A stretch of DNA of 32,059 nucleotides from an uncultured Bacteroidales bacterium (GCA_947072905.1 CAMTKF010000032.1:1-32059), one strand, 5' to 3'; counted from the stretch's first letter, positions 10,101-18,260 are shown. The notes: a model not told the origin generated them from the letters alone. A program made the numbers and translations.

Positions 10101-10799
10101 AATGAGTTTGGCATTGTTCTCCGATTCGTTGGCTCCAAATGAAGATGAGATAATAACGATGGCTTTCTTTTCATCGGGAGAAAGGATATAACTGTCGTAT
10201 GTTTCATACTCTATATCTACAGCACCTTGTTTGATTCGGGAAAGAACCGGAGTAAATAAATTCAGCGGATCGCGGGATATGTTACCGGTCAATAATGAGG
10301 ACGAAGGAAACTGGAGCATCTGCTTGTCTTCATCCAACTGCCGCTCTATAAAGTTTGGCGTGGCCAGCAGGCTGTCAATCCTCGCATAATCACTTTCAGT
10401 GAGGAAATATGGAACATCTTGATATACCGAAGCTGCGACATCCAATATTCTGTCTACATCTATTTCTTTGGTAATGCTACTGATGTATGCAAGTGAATCA
10501 GCTTCATCAATAACATTTACAAAAGATTCCACTCCGTCAACCAGCACTTGCGGGTCGATATTCAAGGTGTCTTTTGAAGATATAGTGACTATGATATTGT
10601 TAGCACCTGAAATATCCTGATATACAGCGAGGGCCGTATGATTAGTTTCGTCAAGAGGAAGAAAATCAGATATATCCTCCTTGTAATGAAGTGTCAGAAG
10701 CGATATTAGAAGCGCTCCGGTTACAACGATGAATGACACCCATGCAAGAGCCGGATGTTGCCTGAAATAATCAAACAGAGAGAGTATGGCCTTTGTCAT
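7176..10799 (-). CDS. MMPL/RND exporter fused to lysophospholipid acyltransferase and degenerate Rossmann-like tail
   Basis: A 1207-residue inner-membrane fusion expected to export the aryl polyene lipid and acylate it or its carrier. Residues 1-860 are an MMPL/RND exporter: a first helix (about 17-36), a periplasmic domain (about 40-270), a helix bundle (about 270-415), then the second half (about 440-460 and 665-815). The helix with GQGDDYTIF (731-739) carries the Asp-Tyr pair typical of MMPL proton relays; the matching site in the first half reads GIAVNYPLHL, with Asn for Asp. Residues 900-1015 are a PlsC-type acyltransferase with HX4D (His908, Asp913) and FPEGER (974-979). Residues about 1080-1165 resemble a worn methyltransferase-like fold. 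Similar Bacteroidota proteins are, as I recall, described as trifunctional. Confidence 0.92.
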   Translation of the reverse strand: MTKAILSLFDYFRQHPALAWVSFIVVTGALLISLLTLHYKEDISDFLPLDETNHTALAVYQDISGANNIIVTISSKDTLNIDPQVLVDGVESFVNVIDEADSLAYISSITKEIDVDRILDVAASVYQDVPYFLTESDYARIDSLLATPNFIERQLDEDKQMLQFPSSSLLTGNISRDPLNLFTPVLSRIKQGAVDIEYETYDSYILSPDEKKAIVIISSSFGANESENNAKLINLLNEAKIKVEASNPVLDIHIIGGPAIAVTNANRIKKDSVLAVAIAGILILILLIYVFRSARNILLILVSVGWGWLFAMGGIALFYDSISIIVIGIASVILGIAVNYPLHLIDHLQNSSHQRQALKEIISPLVVGNVTTVGAFLCLVPLNSIALHDLGLFSSLLLVGTILFVLIFLPHVVKVRVHTDSNNGPTLISKLADISVEKNKRVVWSVIALTIFFAFFSFKTEFDADMRNINFMTPEQRADLEYFSNLQAVNDSSENLYVVANGENWEEALSQNMFIDTHVEDLVKQGIVTRKKDITSFLPSQKEQDERLSRWNRFVDAHGDMLLAETKSKGMSLGFSEDAFSDFHAILHGQNSVKPHEFFENINNTILIGNLSEDSVDNRRSVVQVLEVRPEDIEAVKDRLNSIDGFNGMAFDVKSMNSSITNTLSDDFNYIGIACGFIVFVFLWLSLGSIELAIVSFLPMAVSWIWILGIMGLLGIKFNIVNIILATFIFGQGDDYTIFMTEGLSYEYAYRKKLLASYKNSIIISALIMFIGIGTLIFAKHPAMRSLGEVTVVGMLSVVLMAYFFPPLVFNWLVKKNGVERYRPITLKKILCTGYCACVFLSQLMIAYVMGFFMFVLTKPTPKKKMILHRFCCSVFRWDVKRMPGIKYRFENPENFDFKKPVIVISNHQSMLDSFYLMTLTPKIILIANDHVSHNPVTGRMFRWLDFITIGQGAEGMIEMLRPYVVQGYSVGIFPEGERPTNISNRVKRFHKGAVEFSHELGLDILPVYLHGILQAMPKGSALSNGGEIVLKVGQLITREKIAKMGSTVMEQSQSLRHLFQKRFTQICHAQDTVANLVPVVYDKYRYKGAGIERNARKALKMYSQGASSIEKRFNESPILVEDESGQGELALLLALMYPDRSVKTHIGNEDGHRLLLCIIPNFVNNIVVLSHEEMVQIRGYGYETFIVSDKANEGNDVCPYAVHFQI

Positions 10800-10819
10800 A
10801 TCGTTTCTTTTATTGGGAA

Positions 10820-12115
10820 TTATTTTCCCCGATTATCAATAAACTTAACAGGTTTACGATTATTAGCCGGATTATTCATTTTGTTTACATCCTCGGGCGA
10901 AAGGACTTCAACTATGGGAGCAACGCGTATTCTGGAACGGAAACGGTCTTTCAAATCCTTTATCACATCAAAGGGCTGATTCCGGCTTATGCCAACTTTC
11001 ACTACCACTTCATCTGTTCCGGCATAGCTGTTCTGAACCACTACAACGTAATTGATCACGTATGGGGTGTTGTCGAGTACATCATTGATTGCCGGAGGAT
11101 AGATAGTGGTTCCCTTCAACTTTATCATATTATTCTTTCGGCCAACAAGAGGTGTAAGTCTGTATGAATTGCGGCCACAGGCACATTGCTCAACCACTTT
11201 ACAGCTCATGTCACCCGTACGGAAGCGAAGCAATGGCATACCCTCCACTCCGAGCGTTGTCACCACCACTTCACCAACTTTGCCGTCCCTGACAGGCTTG
11301 TCATCATCACCGATAATTTCGACAATTATAAGCTCAGGATGCACGTGGCCGCCACAACCATACTGACATTCAGAGAAAGTAGCACTCATTTCAGTAGACG
11401 AATAAGTGGCAAACAGCTCTACATCCCATTTTTCCTTGATTCGGCTACCAAGAAGGTTCAATGAAAAATCCTGGTTGCGCAGACCTTCTCCTATACCTAT
11501 GATACGCCTGATACTTGAGTTTTTATAGTCTATTCCGTTTTGCTCTGCATAATCAATCAGTCGAAGGATGAACGACGGAACACACATAATGGTATCCGGT
11601 TTTATGCGTTTTATAGTATCCCATTGCAGTTCGGGCATGCCATTTCCAACCCTGATGATACTTGCCCCGAGTTTACGGATTCCAAGGAAATAAGCAAGAC
11701 CGGCCATGAATCGTTTGTCAAGAGTAGTCATCAACTGCACGATGTTGCCGGGTTTAAGACCGGCACAAGAGAATGATTTCATCTCATTATAAGCAAGACG
11801 TTCAAGGTCATTGTCGGTACAGCCAAAAGTAACGGGATCTCCCAATGTGCCGGATGTCGTGATATAATCAACAATCTTCTCAGGGGACACACAGAGGAAT
11901 TCTCTGTTATGCAACTGAAGATCTTTTTTCTCAGTAAAAGGAATCTTCTGCAGGTCGTTTACTGTCTTTATATCAGATGTGTTGATACCGTATTCCTTAA
12001 ACATCCTCTGATAAAAAGGAGAGTGTGTATGCAAATATGCGATTGCTTCCTGAAGTCGCTCATTTTGAAAGGCTTCAATCTCGCTGATGCTTTTATATTC
12101 TATATCTTGTGTCAT
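10820..12115 (-). CDS. PaaK-like adenylate-forming aryl acid ligase
   Basis: ANL-family enzyme of 431 residues, shaped like phenylacetate-CoA ligase. It should adenylate the cinnamate- or coumarate-type starter and load it onto CoA or an acyl carrier protein, as ApeH does in proteobacterial clusters. Visible motifs are TTSGTLGDPV (86-95), YSSTE (238-242), RFRTGD (297-302) and GRKNNMIKLKG (325-335) leading into the mobile C-terminal domain. Cys250, Cys254, Cys311 and Cys313, near His257 and His259, form a plausible zinc site as in PaaK relatives. It follows the hydrolase gene with a 7-base gap. The starter role is inferred from neighbours; the ligase family is clear. Confidence 0.9.
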   Translation of the reverse strand: MTQDIEYKSISEIEAFQNERLQEAIAYLHTHSPFYQRMFKEYGINTSDIKTVNDLQKIPFTEKKDLQLHNREFLCVSPEKIVDYITTSGTLGDPVTFGCTDNDLERLAYNEMKSFSCAGLKPGNIVQLMTTLDKRFMAGLAYFLGIRKLGASIIRVGNGMPELQWDTIKRIKPDTIMCVPSFILRLIDYAEQNGIDYKNSSIRRIIGIGEGLRNQDFSLNLLGSRIKEKWDVELFATYSSTEMSATFSECQYGCGGHVHPELIIVEIIGDDDKPVRDGKVGEVVVTTLGVEGMPLLRFRTGDMSCKVVEQCACGRNSYRLTPLVGRKNNMIKLKGTTIYPPAINDVLDNTPYVINYVVVVQNSYAGTDEVVVKVGISRNQPFDVIKDLKDRFRSRIRVAPIVEVLSPEDVNKMNNPANNRKPVKFIDNRGK

Positions 12116-12122
12116 GATTGCT

Positions 12123-13010
12123 CTAAAATAATGATTTCACCCAATTAAGGAATTCTTCACGCCATCCTATAGCCTCGTTTGTGGTTTTATGGGGTGTAGC
12201 GCCGAACCCATGTCCTCCGGTTTGGTATTGGATATATTTATGTGGCACACCCTTGGCTGTAAGTGCAGAATCCAGCAATTCGGAATTTCTGTACTTTACA
12301 ATTGGATCATCCACACAATTCATCAGAAATACCGGAGGCATGTCAGCCCTGACATGCTTTTCGAGAGATAAAGAATCCTTCATCACCCTACTTATAGAAT
12401 GCCCCTCGCCCAATATACCTCGGCGTGAACGCTTGTGAGTGGATTTGTCAACAAAAGAAACAACCGGATATATAGGTGCGATAAAGTCGGGACGAAGAGA
12501 AACCGCCGGTTTAATTCCGATTTGGGATAACACATCCGTATCAAAGAATTCGCCTGACATTCCTGCAAGATGACCGCCGGCTGAAAAGCCCATAACCCCT
12601 ACCCTTACGGGGTCGATGCCGTATTGCTCTGCATTTTCTCTGACTAACTGTAGCGAACGATGGACGTCCTGCAACATGTCGGGGAATCGGTTACCTCTTG
12701 AAATCAATCTATAATGTGTAATGAATGCCGGCACTCCACCTACACGGTATTCAAGGACAAATGCAGAAATGCCATTTGCCTGAAGCCACTCAGCCACACC
12801 AATGCCCTCAGTCTTTCTATCAAGCCAGAAATAGCTTCCTCCCGGACATACTATAACAGCTATATTATTATCGCCGGCAGCAAGATAGGGAGTGAGTTTT
12901 ACGTTTTTATCCAATTCTGTACCTGCCCAGATGTTCATAGACGACTGAGCAAATGCGCCAAGGCCCATAAGCACAAATATGGTGAGCAATAACAATTTAT
13001 TCAGTCTCAT
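12123..13010 (-). CDS. Exported alpha/beta hydrolase (BD-FAE/acetyl esterase type)
   Basis: A 295-residue hydrolase. I choose ATG 13010 because it begins a clean signal peptide (MRLNKLLLLTIFVLMGLG, cut near AFA-QSS); an in-frame ATG at 13034 would place eight residues before it. Visible are CPGGSYFWLD (oxyanion loop), nucleophile Ser143 in GFSAGG, Asp234 or Asp235 in NCVDDP and His267 in TGGHGFG. It overlaps the oxidoreductase gene by 14 bases and precedes the ligase by 7, so it is embedded in the operon. Its job may be to trim or transfer an acyl group on the exported lipid in the periplasm; this is inference, and homologues also act on carbohydrate acetyl or feruloyl esters. Confidence 0.87.
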   Translation of the reverse strand: MRLNKLLLLTIFVLMGLGAFAQSSMNIWAGTELDKNVKLTPYLAAGDNNIAVIVCPGGSYFWLDRKTEGIGVAEWLQANGISAFVLEYRVGGVPAFITHYRLISRGNRFPDMLQDVHRSLQLVRENAEQYGIDPVRVGVMGFSAGGHLAGMSGEFFDTDVLSQIGIKPAVSLRPDFIAPIYPVVSFVDKSTHKRSRRGILGEGHSISRVMKDSLSLEKHVRADMPPVFLMNCVDDPIVKYRNSELLDSALTAKGVPHKYIQYQTGGHGFGATPHKTTNEAIGWREEFLNWVKSLF

Positions 13011-14511
13011 AAGCGTTATTGATGGCCTTGACAAGTTGATTGTTTCCTAAAATTGCTTCGGCTGTATGAATGGCAGTCAAAGGCACACCACAGATGCCAT
13101 GCAGATTGACATTCTGACCGGTAAGAAGCAAGTTCTTCGCCTTAGTGTAGATCGGGAAGTGAGAAAGTATCATATTCTCACAATCCTTACTATACCCGAA
13201 CATAGCACCTTCTTTGGTATTGAAGAAGTCGCGTATGGTAAGGGGAGATGAAGTATGAATCTCATTTATCATATTCCTCAATTCAGGATATACGGACTCA
13301 AGTTGTGTGATAATACAATCGGCAATACTTCTCTTCCATTCCTGGTAATCTTTCCCGCGCTTGCCTACACAGGTATCACTCCATTGTCTTACCTCATCAA
13401 AATTCATAACAGAGTGAACTAATAATCGGGATGCGTATTTTCCTTGATCAATCTCAGGCGGAGTCATAAACATGAACGCCTTTTGAGAGCCGTTGGCATT
13501 CACCCTGTCTTGATTCCACATCATACCATAATCCTCTATAAAATAGCATGTATGGTCAATATACGGGAAAACACCCGGTTTCAGATCTATGTAGAGAGAG
13601 AAGGCTGAATATGAGTTGGGGATTTCATTCAATCGTTTAATGAATCCACGTCTGAATACGCCCGGTTGAATCAATCGACTCAAAATTGCAGGGTGAACGG
13701 ATGATATGTACCAATCGCCTACAATACATTCACCGTCGGCAGTTTTCACGCAGGAAATTAATTTATCCGCAACACCTAATTCAGAAACTTCTTTGTTGCA
13801 AAGAACTTGACCGCCATTTTGCTTTATGACTTTAACCAAGGCATCAGCCAGCTGCTGGCTGCCGCCTTCAAAACGTGATGCACCATTGATAAACAATACA
13901 TTTATCAGAGCGTGGATATAAGCCGGCGTATGGCCTTTAACGCCTGCATAAAGAGGATTGAGATAAGCCAATACTTCCCTTAGTCTCTCGTCAGCGACAA
14001 AGTGAGCTATAAATGTATCGGCAGACCAAGTAAACATTTCGGTATGCTCAGAAATGGTGCCTGTATTTTCTTGCAGATAAAACAAGGGCAGCTCTTCAGT
14101 CAACTTGAACATGCTATTGACATATCTCTCTATTCCGACCCGTTCTTCAGGGAAATAAGATGAAATACTTTCAATGAATTTATCCCTGCCCGAGGCAATT
14201 CGATATGTATCTCCATTTGAATTGAAAATAATTTCGTCCATGCACGAAGAAGGCACGTGCCTGATTTTCAAATCATCCAGGATGTTTAGATATGAGCATA
14301 TCTTTGTTAATATTCCATGCTCTTCAAATCCACCCATGATGTGCATACCGGTTTCAAAAAGCTTTCCTTTGCGCGAAAAGCATTGAAGACCGCCACCGTA
14401 TAAAGGATTCTTTTCCAACACGGTTACGGTCAGACCATTCTTTGCAAGAAAGGCTCCGGTAAATAATCCACCTACACCACCACCAATTATTACAGCACTT
14501 TGATGTTTCAT
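12997..14511 (-). CDS. FAD-dependent oxidoreductase, phytoene desaturase/carotenoid isomerase-like
   Basis: A 504-residue flavoprotein of the CrtI/CrtISO/retinol saturase superfamily. The N-terminal dinucleotide fold reads VIIGGGVGGL (7-16). A C-terminal FAD-contact motif, LLTGQNVNLHGICGVPLTA, lies near residues 463-481. No membrane span is obvious, and the protein may sit on the inner face of the membrane. In aryl polyene and flexirubin-type clusters such an enzyme could desaturate, isomerise or hydroxylate the polyene or its aryl head; the sequence does not say which. Its start overlaps the GT/acyltransferase stop as ATGA (14508-14511), and its end overlaps the hydrolase start. Confidence 0.9.
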   Translation of the reverse strand: MKHQSAVIIGGGVGGLFTGAFLAKNGLTVTVLEKNPLYGGGLQCFSRKGKLFETGMHIMGGFEEHGILTKICSYLNILDDLKIRHVPSSCMDEIIFNSNGDTYRIASGRDKFIESISSYFPEERVGIERYVNSMFKLTEELPLFYLQENTGTISEHTEMFTWSADTFIAHFVADERLREVLAYLNPLYAGVKGHTPAYIHALINVLFINGASRFEGGSQQLADALVKVIKQNGGQVLCNKEVSELGVADKLISCVKTADGECIVGDWYISSVHPAILSRLIQPGVFRRGFIKRLNEIPNSYSAFSLYIDLKPGVFPYIDHTCYFIEDYGMMWNQDRVNANGSQKAFMFMTPPEIDQGKYASRLLVHSVMNFDEVRQWSDTCVGKRGKDYQEWKRSIADCIITQLESVYPELRNMINEIHTSSPLTIRDFFNTKEGAMFGYSKDCENMILSHFPIYTKAKNLLLTGQNVNLHGICGVPLTAIHTAEAILGNNQLVKAINNAYETE

Positions 14512-16475
14512 GAGACGAGTGGTACTTTAACCAAATTTGTTTCTGAACATACTTTCATACATCCTTCTAAAGAGATTGTCTTATCAAAAGAAAGGTCTTC
14601 ATACGATTCATTAAAGACAGAATGAATAAAGTGAAGATTCTTCGGGATATTGGAAGTCGCGATTGCTATCTTGTATTTGTCTATGTCTTCTTCGTAAGCA
14701 TATATTTCAGCGGACTTATTGACATAAGCATACAGCAACGCAAATACTCCATATCCACTGTTGATGATGCGGATCTTTTTCTCTTCTTGTTTATCAATAA
14801 ACTTTGCCAAATCATTAAATGAAAGCACTTTCTTACATACGGAAACAACTTTCCATCCCCGATAATCGTACTTATATGCCACAAGACTTTTGAAATAATC
14901 GCTATTCTCTGTCAAAGATACGATGTTATCATATTCAGTACGTATGATCTGCCTTAAACGGGAGGCTTGTTTTCTAAGCGGCAGCTCGGCCAAGTCTGTA
15001 CGTTTCACTACCGGAAGCCCTGCCAGTTCAATATCGCCCTTACGGAACAAAGCATCATTCTTTCTGAGATAATAACCGGCGCCATGGAGCACCAATGGCT
15101 TTATATCCAAATTCAGTTCCTGAGCAAGATAAAAAGCCCCCTGATGAAAACGTTGGATAGAGTCGTCCTCCGACCGAGTACCTTCAGGGAATACTACGAT
15201 TGAATAACCGCGCGATTTTAAATTTTGCAGTTTCGGCATTATTTCCTCTATACCTGCAGAAACCGGTAAGAATTCCGCCTCATGCACGATTTTACCAAAG
15301 AATTTATTATTCCGCATCCGGTCGTTAGTCAGAAAGACCATTTTGGGGCTGAGCGACATTATTACAGGCAAATCAATGTGTGACTGATGGTTGCTGACTA
15401 TCAGTTTGGGTTCATTGAAATCATCCTTATCAATACCGCTGATTTTTATATGGGTTGCAGGAAGCGCCCTGACAATTCTTTTGGAAATCCACTGCAACAT
15501 TCTATGAAGCCCGTATTTGGCTTTTTCATTATTTCGGCCGAAATTACGGACATAGAAGACGTAAGGCGTGAATAAAAAGCACGACCAGAACAGAAAAAAC
15601 ATCAAGCCGTAAATTGATCTGAATAAACGACCAATTGTAATTGACGCATCTCTTTGCTTGCCTTTACTTCTCGTAAACCGCTTAAATTCGCCGGAGAAAA
15701 ATCTTTTATCCCGAAATCCGCTCCACAATCGGGCCGGTATTCCGTATATGATTGCAGCAAAACACAATATAGTGTTGAGGATACTGATTCTCGTGAAGTC
15801 GAGAGCCGGTTTAAAATGTGACACACGTTCTAATTGTGGCGGATAATACACCTGTATGGGAACCGATACAATCTTCACTCCATTCCAAGCGGCAAAAACA
15901 AGCAGCTCCAGTTCGGCTTCATATCGGCTTGTCAATATTGATAGTCCATACAACTTTTTCAGCGGATATACCCTATAACCGGTCTGAGTATCTTTGAGCC
16001 TTTTACCGGTCTGAACGGTGAACCAAAAATTGGAAAATTTATTGGCGAATGAGCTTTTGCCGTTAATATCGACCTTAGACAAATCGCGCTCTCCTACAAC
16101 AAGGCTTCCCGGATTTTCAATGATTGCTTTAACCATGACCGGTATATCCGAGGCGTAGTGCTGTCCGTCAGAGTCCATGGTGACTGCGTATTCAAAACCC
16201 TTTGAGATTGCATATTTGAACCCTTCTTTGAGCGCACCGCCTTTACCTTTGTTTTTCGCATAGCTCACGACATGTATTTTACCTTTGAACCGGTCTAATA
16301 TATCGGCAGTGTTATCTGTACTCCCGTCGTTAACCACAATTACGTTGGAAGTATATTTGAGAACATCAGAGAGGACACAAGACAAAGTTCCGGCATTGTT
16401 GTATGTCGGAATCAAAACGCATATTCCATGATTTTGAATTGCTGTCTTTACCTTATCCTCTTCAATGTTATTCAT
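14508..16475 (-). CDS. GT2 glycosyltransferase fused to lysophospholipid acyltransferase and Rossmann-like tail
   Basis: A 655-residue bifunctional fusion, the counterpart of ApeJ-type proteins. Residues 17-245 are a GT2 domain of the DPM1/dolichyl-phosphate hexosyltransferase kind: IPTYNNAGTL, VVNDGSTDNT and metal-binding DSDG (101-104). A membrane segment follows at about 285-309. Residues 355-470 are a PlsC-like acyltransferase with HX4D (His363, Asp368) and FPEGTR (429-434). Residues about 530-630 form a degenerate methyltransferase-like Rossmann segment (IRIINSGYGVFALLYA) that resembles the tail of the MMPL fusion. It overlaps the upstream dehydratase by 8 bases. It probably adds a sugar and an acyl chain to anchor the polyene; donor and acceptor are unknown. 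Confidence 0.92.
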   Translation of the reverse strand: MNNIEEDKVKTAIQNHGICVLIPTYNNAGTLSCVLSDVLKYTSNVIVVNDGSTDNTADILDRFKGKIHVVSYAKNKGKGGALKEGFKYAISKGFEYAVTMDSDGQHYASDIPVMVKAIIENPGSLVVGERDLSKVDINGKSSFANKFSNFWFTVQTGKRLKDTQTGYRVYPLKKLYGLSILTSRYEAELELLVFAAWNGVKIVSVPIQVYYPPQLERVSHFKPALDFTRISILNTILCFAAIIYGIPARLWSGFRDKRFFSGEFKRFTRSKGKQRDASITIGRLFRSIYGLMFFLFWSCFLFTPYVFYVRNFGRNNEKAKYGLHRMLQWISKRIVRALPATHIKISGIDKDDFNEPKLIVSNHQSHIDLPVIMSLSPKMVFLTNDRMRNNKFFGKIVHEAEFLPVSAGIEEIMPKLQNLKSRGYSIVVFPEGTRSEDDSIQRFHQGAFYLAQELNLDIKPLVLHGAGYYLRKNDALFRKGDIELAGLPVVKRTDLAELPLRKQASRLRQIIRTEYDNIVSLTENSDYFKSLVAYKYDYRGWKVVSVCKKVLSFNDLAKFIDKQEEKKIRIINSGYGVFALLYAYVNKSAEIYAYEEDIDKYKIAIATSNIPKNLHFIHSVFNESYEDLSFDKTISLEGCMKVCSETNLVKVPLVS

Positions 16476-16839
16476 ATTTCGCGTATATTAATGACAGTTT
16501 TGCATACACGGTCGATTCGTCAGAAAAGATAGCCGAAACCTTAATCCTGTCCTCCGGCAATTCAGTAAGTTTTTGGAATTGACAGCTGCAAGAAATCGTA
16601 TTGACAGGATTAATGACAGAGAGGAATTTTGCATTTACAAGCTCCTTAAGAGAGAGAGGTAAATCCAAAATCTCTTTCAATAACTCTGTAGCAATTTGAA
16701 TTATGCACACTCCCGGGGTAATAGGTTGCTCGGGAAAGTGCGCCTTGTAAATTGCACACTCTCTCAGCAACTCAATCTGAGCAATTTGGGAATCTCGATT
16801 GATTCCGATGATTTTATATAAACTATTCTTCAGTTCCAT
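16468..16839 (-). CDS. FabZ/ApeP-like hot-dog dehydratase with His but no acidic partner
   Basis: Small hot-dog protein (123 residues) of the 3-hydroxyacyl-ACP dehydratase family, expected to remove water in each polyene extension cycle. The FabZ motif is clear: HFPEQPITPGV, with catalytic His34. The acidic residue that FabZ carries 14 positions later is Gln48 here (CIIQIATEL in place of LIIEAMAQ). FabZ sites form across a dimer, His from one chain and Glu/Asp from the other, so this chain may need a partner; the second hot-dog protein at 22821-23261 has the Glu and lacks the His. It overlaps the secreted protein upstream by 17 bases and the GT fusion downstream by 8. Confidence 0.85.
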   Translation of the reverse strand: MELKNSLYKIIGINRDSQIAQIELLRECAIYKAHFPEQPITPGVCIIQIATELLKEILDLPLSLKELVNAKFLSVINPVNTISCSCQFQKLTELPEDRIKVSAIFSDESTVYAKLSLIYAKYE

Positions 16840-17290
16840 TTTGCTCTTGTATATGCGAGAATGAATAGGTAATCTTTCTTTTGGAATTAGTTACAGTCAC
16901 GTTTCCGTCAGACATGGAAACAATGTAGTTTTTATCATCTTTTGCCGGCACATCATACAGGATATGAAGGCAATATCTGATATCTTGTTTCAACACTCGT
17001 TTGATATACCACTTATTCAGGAATCCTATGACATTTTCAAGCTTGATCTTATGTGAATGCTTATCGTAAATGAATGATATTGCAGTTATACCGAATTCAT
17101 TTACCATTGTTCCTAAGATTGCATCATCCATGTCTTTTGTTATGAAAATGCCCGAGAGATGTCCTTTTTCCATGGCAATATCAAACATACATCTCTCGGT
17201 CAGAGGTGTTTCCACTTCCGACATCCCGTTTTGGGCGTTAACGCCGATGAATGACAGTAATAAGCTAAGGAATAGCAAACAAATTCGCAT
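16823..17290 (-). CDS. Small secreted protein of the polyene cluster, possibly DUF3261-like
   Basis: A 155-residue protein with a signal peptide (MRICLLFLSLLLSFIGVNA, then QNG). No lipobox Cys follows the signal, so it is likely periplasmic rather than a lipoprotein. The middle (GIFITKDMDDAILGTMVNEFG, then AISFIYD) alternates like beta strands and is reminiscent of the DUF3261 proteins found beside LolA-like carriers in proteobacterial aryl polyene clusters; I cannot prove homology by eye. It lies between LolA-like and dehydratase genes and overlaps both (26 and 17 bases). A role in carrying or receiving the lipid in the periplasm is inferred from position. Confidence 0.78.
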   Translation of the reverse strand: MRICLLFLSLLLSFIGVNAQNGMSEVETPLTERCMFDIAMEKGHLSGIFITKDMDDAILGTMVNEFGITAISFIYDKHSHKIKLENVIGFLNKWYIKRVLKQDIRYCLHILYDVPAKDDKNYIVSMSDGNVTVTNSKRKITYSFSHIQEQNGTEE

Positions 17291-17903
17291 TGAGAGTCTT
17301 ATTGGTTGAGATGTCTGAGAATTTTATATTGGTCTTGTCCTTGTTCTTTTCTACTATGTTTAGCTCCGAAATCATATTATTATTCTTGTTGAAAAACATT
17401 TCGATTTTAGCAAACATCTGTTTCAATTCCTTTTTCTTCGGAACAAGAGTTATCAGCCATGAAGTCTGAGCATCCTCGACATTTACAGTAAAATCAGATG
17501 TATTAGACAAGGCCTTGCCAGTCACTGTATTCATCATGATACGGGCAACCTCTTTGAAAACCTTGTTGGTGTTGGTATCTATTACATCCTTCTTTGAATT
17601 GTTGCCGACATACACCTTGGTTCCGTTGAAAATAAACAGGTACTTATAAGGTGAGGTATATTCCCATCTCAATTTGCCCGGTTGGGAATAATACATATTC
17701 CCTTCAGAGACCATTTTGTCGCTCAGCAAGGATATATGTTTTGTCTGTACGAATGAACAGCTCATGGATTTGAGCCCTGAGGCCGTTGCGTTTATTTTTT
17801 TTATGACATCCTGCTTTTGTGCCGGAGTCAATGAATAAGCCGGCAAAGCTGTCAAGCAGCATAGCAAAAGGCTCATCATTATAGTGCATATTGATTTCTT
17901 CAT
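17265..17903 (-). CDS. LolA-like periplasmic carrier
   Basis: Outer-membrane lipoprotein carrier family, 212 residues. I place the start at ATG 17903, two bases after the stop of the small membrane protein; it begins a signal peptide (MKKSICTIMMSLLLCCL, cut after PAYS). The mature part shows the LolA pattern: a Phe-Gln start to strand one (SMSCSFVQTKHISLL), then GKLRWEYTSPYKYLFIFNG, a common hallmark of the family. Aryl polyene clusters often carry their own LolA homologue, thought to ferry the polyene lipid to the outer membrane. No LolB partner is seen; the small secreted protein encoded next, overlapping by 26 bases, could take that place. Confidence 0.9.
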   Translation of the reverse strand: MKKSICTIMMSLLLCCLTALPAYSLTPAQKQDVIKKINATASGLKSMSCSFVQTKHISLLSDKMVSEGNMYYSQPGKLRWEYTSPYKYLFIFNGTKVYVGNNSKKDVIDTNTNKVFKEVARIMMNTVTGKALSNTSDFTVNVEDAQTSWLITLVPKKKELKQMFAKIEMFFNKNNNMISELNIVEKNKDKTNIKFSDISTNKTLNANLFAIP

Positions 17904-17905
17904 AT

Positions 17906-18259
17906 TTATTTCGCTACAAATACACAACCTAACATTATTAAAGCCACTCCAAACCATCTGTTCCATGCAACGGTTTCGTGCAGGAAAACGACGGCAAAAA
18001 CCAGAGCAAATACATAAGCAAGGCTCGCCATAGGGCAGGCCATACTCAAGGGAAAATGCTTTAAGATGTACATCCATAAGATGGATGCTCCACCAAAAAG
18101 TATTCCGCATAGCAGAAACCACCAATTGGTGAGTAAGTCCAGCCAAAAGGCTGAGGTCCATGAAAACACGGGCATTTTTGCAAGAGCCAACTTAAGTGTA
18201 AGCTGACCTGTTGAAAGCAATATGCTCTGTATTATGGAAAGTCCTAATAACTGCCACAT
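17906..18259 (-). CDS. Four-helix SMR/EamA-type membrane protein (ArnE/ArnF size)
   Basis: A 117-residue integral membrane protein with four hydrophobic segments (about 3-24, 37-62, 70-92 and 98-116). The layout matches small drug/metabolite transporter proteins that work as dimers, such as SMR pumps and the ArnE/ArnF flippase for undecaprenyl-linked aminoarabinose. The motif LSMACPMASLAYVFALVFA and the following HETVAWNRWFGVALIMLG are typical of the superfamily. It sits between the chain-length-factor-like gene (1-base gap) and the LolA gene (2-base gap). A flippase for a polyene or lipid-sugar intermediate is a reasonable guess; the substrate is not visible. Confidence 0.85.
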   Translation of the reverse strand: MWQLLGLSIIQSILLSTGQLTLKLALAKMPVFSWTSAFWLDLLTNWWFLLCGILFGGASILWMYILKHFPLSMACPMASLAYVFALVFAVVFLHETVAWNRWFGVALIMLGCVFVAK

Positions 18260-18260
18260 A

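Noticed and set aside
17904-18161. Longer LolA-like frame starting at 18161
   Set aside because: The extension is the membrane-protein gene read in another frame; the signal peptide begins at ATG 17903.
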